NCBI RefSeq assembly: GCF_000004075.3
Contig: NC_026661.2
Span: forward strand, 18,194,307-18,258,306
Length of the DNA: 64,000 nt
Reading direction: 5' to 3'
DNA from: Cucumis sativus
Taxonomy: Eukaryota > Streptophyta > Magnoliopsida > Cucurbitales > Cucurbitaceae
Numbering within the stretch: the stretch's first letter is position 1; each line of letters starts with the position of its first letter. Below the pieces are notes generated by a model, which saw only the letters and a program-made list of their open reading frames with translations, made no database searches and was not told where the DNA came from. The translations under genes and the position numbers were made by a program. This document shows, in pieces, positions 44,500-55,600 of the stretch.

Positions 44500-47400
44500 C
44501 TTCTCCAAATATGTAATTTTCTGCACCTTAAAGACATAACATGTAATAAAGCATACGAGGGAAGTGAATGAAAAATGATCATGGAAATAAGTTCAGTCTC
44601 ATATTGTCTACACTAGTGACTTTGGGGTCCCATAAAGAGTAAATAATGATTTAAAATTTTTCCTAGAAAGAAGATGACTTTTTGCTTCATCACTAACTAT
44701 TCAACTCAAAACGGAAATTCTAAGGAAATGTATATATCTTAATATTTTACCGTGATTCATTTTCCACAAGGAGTCGAGGACTTTCTTGTTTTGAAACCGA
44801 GAAAGATAATTAAAGGTTAAGCATCCAAATAAATGCGATATCAAGAGATTATCTTGCATTCATTTTCTATTTTCTTTTCAAAATGTTAAAATCAATAATT
44901 GACCCAAAAGCTTAAATTGATGAGTTATGTTAAATTTATTTATATCTAACACCTTTTAACACAAAAAAATGTCATTTTAAGAATGTTTATGATGCCCCAC
45001 CACATCCTCTTGCTTACTTTCTCTCTCCCTCTAGGACTTTCTCTAACTGAAACTTCAAAGTGAAAATACTTGAAGTCATTTATCTGTGTAGTTTTCTCCA
45101 CAAAAATGACAGAGAATTGAAATTGTAAGAACCTAATCTACAACCACCCAGAACAACTTGACAAGTACATCAGTAATAAGAACACCCTTCTTCCATTCAA
45201 GAGCTAGTAAAAGAGCCCATAACAGTCAACCTTACCTTTTACCTGATCTTTATAACTTTGTATTCTAAAGTCGTAAATAGTAACTAAGGCCATAAATTTT
45301 CATCTTGATTTGCACATCTTCAACATTTAATCAACTCATCTAGGTGGTTCAAGTCATAAATTCGCCTTCAGTGGCGATAATATTGATGAAGACAGACCTC
45401 TTTGTTCCTCCTTTTTCGCTTTCAGAAGTTTCATCTTCAACATTAAAGAATGGCTAATAAATGAGTTCACACTATGATTCCAACAAAGTAAAGAAAGAAG
45501 AATGTTGGATTGGATCAACATATTTTCTACAAGATAGAGCAGGACCCAGGTTGATGTTAAATGTCTCGTGAACTTGTATGTGTAAGTGTAACATAGGGAA
45601 CACGGACATTAATCAATTGGTGCCCATTCACCAGCAGTTGCTGTTAGTTTCCAATGATTCCAAACCGACAGTCAGCCTGTTGGTGAACCAGAGGTCACTG
45701 TTACTGTTGGTCGAGTTCAGTTAGAATTTTTCCAAATCCTCCAAAATCCACGAGAAAAGAAAATTCCCGCCTGCACATATTAAAAACTGGCTAGTAGACT
45801 ATTTCCGATCAAAATGGAACTATCAATTGAACATGAGACAGAAAACAGGTACCAACCACTTCCACTGCTCCTTAATAGAAGATGGGTCAACCCACGTGAT
45901 CAAAATTCCTAACAGAATAACCAACTACATCCCAAAAAACCCACACTATGTGCCTCAAACTCCAAAGAGATTTGAGAACTTCAAGTGCTCTGGGACTTTC
46001 TCCTATGCCAATCAGGAAGGCAGACCCTCTGATCTCTCCCAGCAAAGATTTATTGAGAGTATGTGCAAGAAAAATAAAAATATTGGAAATGGCCAATTTT
46101 TCCTAAGAAGTTTCTTAGAGCGGATAGTTGCAGGTACACTGACTTAAGGGTTTGAAAGCTATAATTTCTTATTGATATTACAATAATAGTTTCGATGACA
46201 AGAAAATGTACGGTTATTCATTAAAAGCAGACCCTTTTCAAGGAGAAGATATACTATCAGCGAACTTTTTGATATCACAATGAGAATCCAGTATTATGTT
46301 CTCTTACAATCAAGTTTCTGTTCAGAAAATCCTTAGTCACCTCCCTAATAAAACAACCAATGTAAAGGACGTGGCCACCTTATACAGACGAAATGTAGAT
46401 GGAAGGAAGTAACAATATGGGATGTTATTTCAAAGTTAACAACGAGTTCAACTCTTGCATGAAAAAAGCTTGTAAGGTTTTCCTTTACCTTTATATAGGC
46501 TACTAGTTACTCAAGGACATTTATAGTTACTCTTTGGCATGGCACATTCAATGGAATATCCATGCACATCTTCGATCATTTCAAAAGAATGACAGAACTT
46601 TCCATGAACGCTTTGATTCTATAGTTCAAAGTATCGCAATCATTGACAATAAACAAGCACTATAGAGCAAAGAAACTTAGCTTGGTTTTTATCCTTCCTT
46701 TAAGAGATGTTTGAAATAGATTGAATGTACAAAATGGACATAGAAACTGCTTTAAGGAACTAAGAAATTGGAACAAGTCAAGTGGAAGATTCTTTTAGTT
46801 GCAACAACCTTACTCCCAATAAATTCACTCAACTTCCTACGTAGAATTTATCTCCTTAGCAAGCTTGTAGAATCTTGTCAGCGAGGGGTAAGTGAAGAAA
46901 AATGTTACTTTTCCCACCAACCACTTCCGACAAAATCTGCAAACAAATGGTAGAAGATGTCAAGGGGAGAAACATTCATACAAATTTCTTGCCTGGATAG
47001 TCTATAATCTCTAAACGTTGATATGGCCCTTTCATCTTGTACCGTTCAAGCAGTAGAAAATTAATATTTATACCATTGTTATCCAACTAAAATCTTAAAA
47101 TCACCTAAACAACTCCTCTTTGTCCAAGGTAACATGTAACCGTTGTGTCTAACATTTTCAATATAATTATTACCTCAAGGGGCTATCATATGTTTTTTCG
47201 CTAAACCACTCAAAGGGAACAAAGTAAATAGAGAAAGGAGAGGAGTAGGGTTTCCAACTTTAGCAAGAAAGCGTGTAGTACTCTAAAAGCACTAACCGAC
47301 ACTAATGAGAACATCTTTCTTTCCAATCATTCAAGATTGCTTTGGATGACACTCATCGACATTGAATTAGTGGGAAGTATTTTCACAAGAAAACAAAGCT

Positions 47401-47900
47401 TAAAGAGGAAAAAAAAAAAGTCAGGATGAAAGGGACGAATGGATGAACAGTTAGGTGGAAGAAACTAGAAACCAAAAGAAATTATTTGTGTGCTAGCCAT
47501 TATAGATTCTTATAGATTTAGAGAAGTGAATTTGATGGGAGGTCTGAATTTACAAAGAAGAATTAAAAAAAACCACCATACATTCAAGTGCACTCCAAAT
47601 GAAGTTCGAAGTCTCAAGTTCTTCCCTGCTATATGACTAACTACTTCCCTCCCTTACATCACAGTCTTCATCACTCTCTTCAGATGTGTCCTTTCGTTAC
47701 AATGTGTTACTAACAGAATTTACAAAGGAAAAGATCCACATGTCCGTAGCTGCTACACGCTTCTTTCAACCTAGTTTGGATGGCCCAAAAAACTTCCTTC
47801 AAAAAAAATTATAATAACCTGAAGGCTCAATAGTATTAACAATTTCTTACTTTTTAGTGAATGTCACCGTTTGATCTAATTTTATTGAGAATCTAATAAA
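44500..47900. other. Intergenic, no gene seen
   Basis: 3.4 kb of mixed composition. The stretch 45500-46150 is less AT-rich and carries an open frame of 106 codons, but no domain, signal or splice logic supports it. It may be decayed repeat DNA. Confidence 0.4.
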
Positions 47901-47949
47901 GAAATTATACAAGATGTTTTTGAAGATCACTATAGAAACAATTTCTCTC

Positions 47950-49046
47950 CTAGCTATGGTTACTTGAAATACTGCTTTGTTTCTCAATAATTGTATTCCG
48001 TCGCCAATTATTAACTGCTTCCCGAACAGTGGATTGTGCCCGGCGCATCTCCTCAGCAGAAAACTTGTGTTCAATAATTCCCAGAGGTCCAGGCTGCAAA
48101 ACCCTTATGACAGTTTCCATCTCTTGCTCCAGTTGTCTATATGAAGAAGGGAAAACATTATGAGTTGTTCTAAAACAACAATAAAATGCTTGTGTTTTTA
48201 AAACTATTCTTAGAAACAATTAGGTAAGTGGTAAAATTGAGGTTAATGTGCACTTTTCTACTGAAAGAGTTGGAAATTACTTCACACTCGCATCAATATT
48301 CAAACAATTCTACCAACATAAGCCAAATTCAATTGGCATAAGAAATGCACTCTAGACCATGAGATCAAAGGTTTGAATCTCCCACCCCCAATTGTATACT
48401 AAGAAACATTCAGAACAATTCTAAAAAGACCCCATTAGCATCTTAAAAGTTAAAATATATGCAGGTTAAGAAACTAATAATTTCCAATAGGCTACTTCTT
48501 TAAAGCAGTTACAATTCCCCACCCTCTCACAATTTTCTCTCACTTCAGAGCTTGGAAGACAAGGTTCTCCCACAAGATAGACACCCCTCGCAGCTTATTC
48601 GATTAACCAGGAACATATCAAGTAAACGTTGAGTAAATCCAGTAATCAAAATGTTCTAATCCCTCAGCTCAATTGAGGGAATAAACAAAAACACATCCAA
48701 TATTTGATAAAAAGTAAATTAGAGACACACGCACACACACATTTTAATGCAGCGATGAATCAACGAATTTTCAATCAAGAATTTAGCTCATATCGGTCAA
48801 AAGAACTTACAACAAAGCCATCAACACTAGGGGGGGGGGGGGGGGGGGGGGTAAAAAAGCTACCAAAATCAAAATTACAAAACACATAGACATAAAACTG
48901 TTGTAAACACTGAGATTTGTTTACTCTCCAATGGAATTCCAGCAAGTAACGATAGTAGGAAGCTGTAGAAACTAGATTGGAGAGAATTACCTGAACAGGC
49001 CGGAGAAGGGAATGGAACTTCCGAGTCGAGAAAATGAAATTGCCAT
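47950..49046 (-). CDS. 80-residue plant protein of unknown function
   Basis: Two exons, 48991-49046 and 47950-48136, joined TTCAG|GTAATT to ATATAG|ACAACT, give 80 residues. The start MAISFSRLGSSIPF is Ser/Arg/hydrophobic and could be an organelle-targeting segment. The rest is a conserved-looking helical block: QLEQEMETVIRVLQPGPLG, then IIEHKFSAEEMRRAQSTVRE, then AVNNWRRN. The coding quality of exon 2 and the clean phase make this a real gene, but I do not recognise a named family. TATATATA at about 49103-49110 suits a TSS just above this ATG. A tRNA-Arg gene starts less than 60 bp beyond that, so the promoter is squeezed against a Pol III unit. The 854-bp intron carries a run of 22 G and a SINE-like relic. 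Confidence 0.75.
48322..48405 (+). mobile_element. tRNA-derived SINE-like relic in the intron of the 80-residue gene
   Basis: An A-box-like TTCAATTGGCATAAGAAATG is followed by ACCATGAGATCAAAGG and the B-box-like GGTTTGAATCTCC, then ACCCCCAATTGTATACTAAG, the typical SINE head layout. Confidence 0.5.
48830..48851. repeat. Homopolymer G(22)
   Basis: Unbroken run of 22 G within an intron. Its length is likely polymorphic or misassembled. Confidence 0.85.
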
Positions 49047-49160
49047 ATCTCAGATTCTTTGCAATGTGCCACCGCCACGGCCCGTTGAGACACAATAAAT
49101 CATATATATACAATTGAAGGAACGACGTCGTTTGAGTTTACGCAATTAAAAAAAAGAAGA

Positions 49161-49233
49161 CGACTCCACTGGGGATCGAACCCAGAATCTCTGGTTCCGT
49201 AGACCAGCGCCTTATCCATTGGGCCATGGAGTC
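49161..49233 (-). tRNA. tRNA-Arg (ACG), copy 1
   Basis: 73 nt. Acceptor GACTCCA/TGGAGTC, A box TGGCCCAATGGATAA, anticodon loop CTACGGA in CTGGT/ACCAG, B box GGTTCGATCCC. Eight T (complement of 49148-49155) follow as the Pol III terminator. Confidence 0.98.
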
Positions 49234-50068
49234 GTACAACAGTGCCATCTCATTTTAACTTTTTATTCTTACCTTGTTAGTAAATTACAAATTTACCTTC
49301 TTTCCTTTTTTTATTTTCTTCTAAATTTTAGATTTTTTGTATGGGTTAAATATGTAATTTCACGCCTTATGAAGATAATTTATCGTTGTATTTTAATTTC
49401 CGTAAGAATTTAATCCTTCCATTGAAAAATGTAATCCTCAATCGGTAAGGAATGCTTCATAATAATTATTATTATTAAAAAAAAAGGTTGAAACTTAATT
49501 TTTTAAAGATTTTTTGTTTGTATGATTATATTCTTATTCTTGTGGATTTAAACCGCAAGGATTAAATTAAATTGTTATTCATTAAAAGTAGTAATAAGAA
49601 TTTATTTGGCAGACAATTGGAAAAATAAGAGATTCAATTAAATTAAAGTTGGGTTTTATGTTATTATATGTTGGGTGACACATTAAAATTTTGGATTCTA
49701 AATTTAAAAAATGTTTTATAGTGTTTGATTTTATAAATTTATAGATTATAAAATTAATTTAAGATTTAGTTGAAAATAAACTATTATCAATTTATTTATT
49801 AATATGATTTATATTTTTAAAATTGGTTAAATGGTAAATTTAGACTATTAGAATAAAGTAAGAATTTATTCTCTAGAGTTTGATGAAACCTTATATATAA
49901 TTCTTGTTATTTAAAAAACCTTTGTAAACAATCGCTACAAATAGGATTATTTTCAATAAAATGAAAGAGACTAAATTCTATCATATGGACCAATTTTTAT
50001 TTGACCTAAAATGTTTATATAAGTATTATTTTGTAACATTGTACAATTGAATAAATATTATATAGAAA

Positions 50069-50660
50069 ATGTCTTTATATGTAGTTAATAGGGTGCTTAC
50101 AAAAATATCAAAAAAAAAAAAAAAAGATAATAGAACGCATGTCCCCTTCCTCTCATTTTCTTCGTCATCTTTCTCCTCGTCTCTCATTGTCTTCCTCTAC
50201 ATGACGTCGTCTTCTTCGACGGATCTGAATTTTCCTCTTCCTCTTCACGTATATTTGGGTTTTTCTTGTGGGTCTTTGTCTTCCTCTTCACCGTGAATTT
50301 CAGTCATTCTCTTAATCGTGGCTTTTCGTATTCCTCCTTGCTACTCTATCCTTCAAATCTCAATCTTCATCTTGATCTCCATAAGATAGATTATTAGAAG
50401 ACCTTCCTATTTAGATTTGATAAAGTGAGTGGTGTAATGTTTAATTGAATTAGATGTGAAGAAAACAACATTAATAAAATTTTAAAAACAATCTCAAAGA
50501 AAATAAGGAAATAAGAAACAGTGTTTCTGTTTCGGTTTTTTTTCTTTTCAATAAACAAGAAGCAGAAATAGTTATCAAATATATTTTGTTTATTCTTCTA
50601 AAGAAAGAAACATAGAACAAAAACAAGAAACGTTACCAAACATGCCCTATAGAGATTCAT
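50069..50660. other. Repeat-like DNA between tRNA-Arg copies 1 and 2
   Basis: A pyrimidine-rich block (50140-50290) is followed by GTTTCTGTTTCGG and, later, AAACAAGAAACGTTACC and CCAAACATGCCC. These words are typical of degenerate DNA-transposon (MITE) copies in plants. No gene is supportable. Confidence 0.3.
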
Positions 50661-50760
50661 CAAACTCAATTGATTTTAGAATTTCATTGCAGAAAGAAGG
50701 AAAAAGAAAAGAGTAAACACATATTTCAGTTTTCTTTATAGAGTAATTTTGGAAATAAAG

Positions 50761-50860
50761 AAAATTCATTAACATTATTTGTATAACAAAATTCGAAAAT
50801 AATTTTGAAGAAAATTCATTAACATTATTTGTATAACAAAATTCGAAAATAATTTTGAAG
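50761..50860. repeat. Perfect tandem duplication, 2 x 50 bp
   Basis: 50761-50810 and 50811-50860 are identical (AAAATTCATTAACATTATTT ... AATTTTGAAG), head to tail, about 80 bp from tRNA-Arg copy 2. Identity indicates a recent event. Confidence 0.95.
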
Positions 50861-50941
50861 CAGAATCCTTACTTTATTATATTTTAGAATTTAACTTTCT
50901 AAAGAGATGTATTATTAGAAAAGAAAAAAGAACAATAACTT

Positions 50942-51014
50942 CGACTCTGCTGGGGATCGAACCCAGAATCTCTGGTTCCGTAGACCAGCGCCTTATCCAT
51001 TGGGCCACAGAGTC
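50942..51014 (-). tRNA. tRNA-Arg (ACG), copy 2
   Basis: 73 nt, identical to copy 1 except in the acceptor stem, where both strands have changed together (GACTCTG/CAGAGTC). Six T lie about 13 bp past the 3' end. Confidence 0.98.
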
Positions 51015-51083
51015 AATCTGTTGGAAGAATCACCATAACTTTTATACTTAATATATTAACGAAAGCAAACAATATATAAAAAA

Positions 51084-51156
51084 CGACTTCACTGGGGATC
51101 GAACCCAGAATCTCTGGTTCCGTAGACCAGCGCCTTATCCATTGGGCCATGAAGTC
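51084..51156 (-). tRNA. tRNA-Arg (ACG), copy 3
   Basis: 73 nt, acceptor GACTTCA/TGAAGTC, otherwise identical to copy 1. Six T (complement of 51078-51083) directly follow the 3' end. It lies only 69 bp from copy 2. Confidence 0.98.
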
Positions 51157-51864
51157 TACTTTTGATCCCTAAGTTTGTAATTTATAAATTTTAAAATTAT
51201 AAACCAAAATATTTGTAATATTATTAAGAGTATAAATGTTGGAATCATATTTAACTAAGAGACTCATTTATGAGAGTTTTATTTGTCCCATCAAAATATT
51301 ATATATGTGTATATAGTTAATAAGTTATATTGGGGAACATTCAAACACAATCACTTTCAAATGAAACATAAGCATCACATGGGTTGTCAATTGCTTTCTA
51401 CCTTTTGTCCTATCTAAGGAACAAATCAAAAATCTTTGACAAATACTTTACACCTTCCATACATTAAACTTTGGGCTTATTTCCATGATTTCAAATATTT
51501 GTCTTTCCCTCTATGTTATAGTATTAGTAATTATTGAACTTTTGAGTGTGTTTTGTGGAATAGACAATGATAAAGTATCTTTTCTTTATTAAGGAATAAT
51601 TTGAGGTAGTTTGTAATTAATTCCTTTATTTTGTTTATTTTTTATATGAAGTTTATCATGTTAATATTGGAAAGTTTTGTCATCAAATAAAGTCAATCTA
51701 AGCTTAATTCGAAAAGTTTAGTTGGAATACGATTGTTAATAGTGCAAAGGCATCGTGATGCACAAGGACTCGGCACCACACTGCTTCATTAACCATATGC
51801 TCTAGACTATACATTTCCAATTACATAGTTGCTTGAGTTGAGACATTTGATTTATATGCACAAA

Positions 51865-52060
51865 ACTTAAAGCATAATACATGAGTTGGGTTCAGAATCG
51901 TCGTGAGACAATTCAGTCAATACTTGATGTGGACAATAATACATTGAAAGGACTTTTCGCATAATGAGAAGGATAGGAAGGATATGCTTCTAATGCACGA
52001 TAGGAATGCAATAACTCCTAGTCCGACCTAAGTCCTTTACTACCAATGGCCAAATATTAG
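51865..52060 (+). pseudogene. Decayed plastid-type 23S rRNA fragment (nuclear plastid DNA)
   Basis: ATGAGTTGGGTTCAGAATCG, then TCGTGAGACAATTCAGTC, GATGTGGACAATAATACATT, GAAAGGACTTTT and GGAAGGATATGCTTCTAATG follow, in order, the 3' part of plastid/bacterial 23S rRNA near the sarcin-ricin loop. The plastid wording, from memory, is GAGCTGGGTTCAGAACGTCG, GTGAGACAGTTCGGTCC, GTGTGGGCGTTAGAGCATT and so on. Most differences are C to T or G to A, as expected when methylated inserted organelle DNA ages. The plastid form fits better than the mitochondrial one (GTTCAGAA rather than GTTTAGAA). The ends are blurred and the insert may start nearer 51790. Confidence 0.65.
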
Positions 52061-52629
52061 GTATGTTCTTATTAAGATAGCTTTAGAATGCAAGTTGAGA
52101 GAACGTAGGAAGTTTTTTTTTTTCCTTGTTGTAATGTTCATTGCATTAAAAAATCTACTAAAAGACACCGTTGTAACCTAAGATAACAAATTTGTATCTA
52201 CGAGACTTTGAGATTACAAATACAGAAAACAATTCTAAGATGCATTGCTTTTTTTTTTTTTAATAATGGGAAACAATGAACTTCTGTCAAATTATTGCCA
52301 AATGCATATTAATTTAGATAGTAACATATATGTTCATATATAAACTTCTGTAACAAGATGTTATACATTAATAAGATAGATCCACACAACTTGGTGAAAG
52401 AATACATGTAATTAAAAGAATATGGTTTCAACTCTATCTTGTTGGTGAAAGTATAACTTACCCACCAAACAAGAAAGAGAAGATGAAGAGTCAAAGTGAT
52501 TGGGATGAACATAGCAACAGCCAGAATCAACACTCAGTAACTATCATCAACCTCGTATTAGACAGGATCACACTAAAAGTTACACTATACACTCTCACTT
52601 TCACTTATCCAAATTCATTAGATTCAGAG

Positions 52630-55600
52630 TCATGAAACCGAATGCCGCCTTCGCTTTTGAAACGGGAACCGGTTTTCGGCACTGCCCTTTGTCCCCATAG
52701 GTTTGATGCTGTTTATCCTGAAAAGAACATTGAGCTTACTCAACTTCTTAGTGAATGATTTGAATAGTTTGTTTGCAGGATGGGACTTTACAAGTTCCTG
52801 CTTCATAGAAACATGGTCTTTTTCCAGGTCAGTTAGCCTCATTCTCATTCGAGCAACTTCCAGTTTCAGCTCACGGTTCTCTCTTCTAACTGATGCATAA
52901 TTGTCCCTTGGGGAGATGGCTCCACTTCCAGCGCCACTGCTCGATCGTAGAGGAAATTGGCTACCATTGGTCGACCCGAAAAAGAACTGATTGTGGTTTC
53001 CATTCATTGCATTCCTCAACCTGATTTGCTCGAAGTATAGCACTTGTACTGCCATCTGCACAGGTAGCCTTTCATTTTGTGCAGCATGGCTACATGCTTC
53101 TTGAGATAGCTTCTGACAGTCTATGGTTTTGCAAAGGCGATATCGCTCTGAATCCTTGATGTTCGGATGAACCTGCGGAGGACAATAAGAATAAGTTAAA
53201 GAATAATTAAACTGTGAAGTTGCAAAAAATTTTACCAAGAGGAGATGAGGGAAAGAGATGCTTACTTTGAGGAAGATATCTACAGCTCTGTACAAACCAT
53301 CACTTACCGCCCGAGCATGATCAGGCAGTAGTTCAGCTAATGCTATGAACTTTGAGGGCATCAAATTTGTGTCGAGTGCAACTTCCGCTAAATAATTATC
53401 CAATAGCTTAGAAACCTTCAGAATCGCACTTTGTTTAGGTGAACCAGGACTGTCGAAATCACACATCATTTCACTTTCATCTCTCAAGTGATTATCTTCA
53501 TCATCCTCCTCGTCCAAGTTTAAAAATATGGAGAAGATCCTCACTACTGATTCGGTATCATACATAGTGCTATGGTTGATGCCATGTGTGATTGAAGGAA
53601 TCAAAACATCCTCAAGAATAGCCTGGTCCAATTGCAAGCCCATCCGTCTCTCTAAGTCTGATCGGCAAGAAGTTGAAGCCGAAGCAGTGATTGCTGTTTT
53701 CAACAAACTTGAAAGAAATGCCATTGGAACTGGGCTCTTTCGGGACTGCGTCGGTAACAAGCTAACAATAGTCTCCACAATCACCCTCTGTTTCTTTTGC
53801 ATTTCCAAATTTAAGGAACTTCCCTTCACCAAATGGTGGTCTCTGATAACAAGGCCTTGAAGAGAATTATGAGCATAGTTGATTAAAATCTTGCTGATCA
53901 TATCCTGTTTTAAACCCTTTGACTTCACTGCCGATAGGACCCTTTGGAAGAAATCGAGATTGAGGATAGTTAGCGACTTCCCCCACCAATCCAATGGTGT
54001 TTCTGGTTCCACGTTAACAGCATTTTTGGAGGGATAGTTATGATCCAACTTAAGTAAGCCAGAAGTCAGCTGTTCTTTGCATGCATTGCTAGCAATCGCA
54101 TTGATAAGTCTGTTTACCAGATTGATCTCTTCTGAGAAAGGCAATAAACTTTCACAGCGGTGAAGAACAGATATAGAATTCGATATGTTTGGAAATACCA
54201 ACTCCTTAAGATATGCTTCAGTTCTAGTCTCCAAGTTTCTGTCTGCAAACTCTTCAGTCATCTCCAAGTAATGAGAAGCACAACGCAGCATAGCGACATT
54301 TGATAATGTAATCTCAACATTTATTCCATAACAGAACTTTGCGGTTAACTCAAATGCCTCAGACCCACCAGGAATGGTAGAGAGGTTAACCCTGGAAGTT
54401 TTTGAATCTTTTGCTTCCAACAATAATTTTCGAATTTTTCCGCTCCGTGAAACTAAGGGAAACTGCAAAATATTGGCAAAGGTAAGAGCGGAGCTTCAGG
54501 TTTGATCAGTCATCTTCTTCAACTTGTACAATATTAGTTTCGGTTTTTGAAACAAAGGAGAAAAAGTTATTCACGTTAACAGATGGTTCATGAGTTATGT
54601 AATTATCGTGCCAAATATTTCTTGAAATTTCTGTTATCTAAGTAACAAAGCAGAACCAGAAGTATCTGACCTACTATCCTGTATTGATGTTAGATTGCAC
54701 TTAAAAAAATCAGATCGAATTAGTATTAATATTAAAGTAAAGCTAGATGAATAGATATCACAGACTATGATTTCAAAAGATAGTCGATTGAAACCCAATT
54801 TTCCAATACCTTATGAAGTGCAAAGCTAGAACCTCCTACTTCAATCGCGAGATCACTGGAGACATCAGAGATTGGCCTGCAATTTGTCAACTGGTTAGCA
54901 TGATAACAAAAAGAGAAGGATACCGAGATGTCTCATCCAAACGAATAAGCAAATCGAGCATACATGCTTGTTTCTTGTTAGTGTTGGCAGGAACCTTGTA
55001 AGATTATCATCAGCCAAACAAAATTAAAAAGAAAACTTCCCTTTTGCATGAAAGAACTGAAAGGATTTTATCTGCACCTCAAAACAATGGACAAGAACAC
55101 TAGATTCGATATTATCAAACAAGAGAAGTGGCCCATTCTGATAGTGATGGATCTATTATTAAAGAACGAAGGAGACTGATAAAGTTACAAACAGCGAAAA
55201 GTTAAATTCTCAAGTTGGAGGTAGAAGGAACAGTTCGGTTCATCAAAGCAGGCTAAGACCAACTTAACGTATTGAACACACCAACAGCATTCATAAACAA
55301 TTGGCCATAGGTGCCTTATGGTCAAAGAAGTAGATGCAATTCATCTTATAGAATGTAATGCCATAAAATATGGCATCCACTGTCAACTGTAGTACAATTT
55401 GTCTGCCCTTTTGTGAAAAACAAAAGATAGCAAAGCTAAAAAAATAATTGATTAGGAGGGAAAAAAACTGCATTTCACCAAATTGATAATAAAGACAGCA
55501 ATTATCCCCAAGCCTCGTGAACTTGTCCCGTGGGCTCAAGATGTTCAAGGTCAACCTCAAAGGTGGGTTGCTGTTATTTTCAAATTCTACTGCACACTTG

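Noticed and set aside
45827-46147. 106-codon plus-strand frame
   Set aside because: No recognisable motif, no promoter, and decayed-repeat appearance of the surroundings.
49047-49113. Alternative start and longer frames (SQRAVAVAHCKESE) for the 80-residue gene
   Set aside because: They begin at a non-ATG codon and are out of frame with exon 2.
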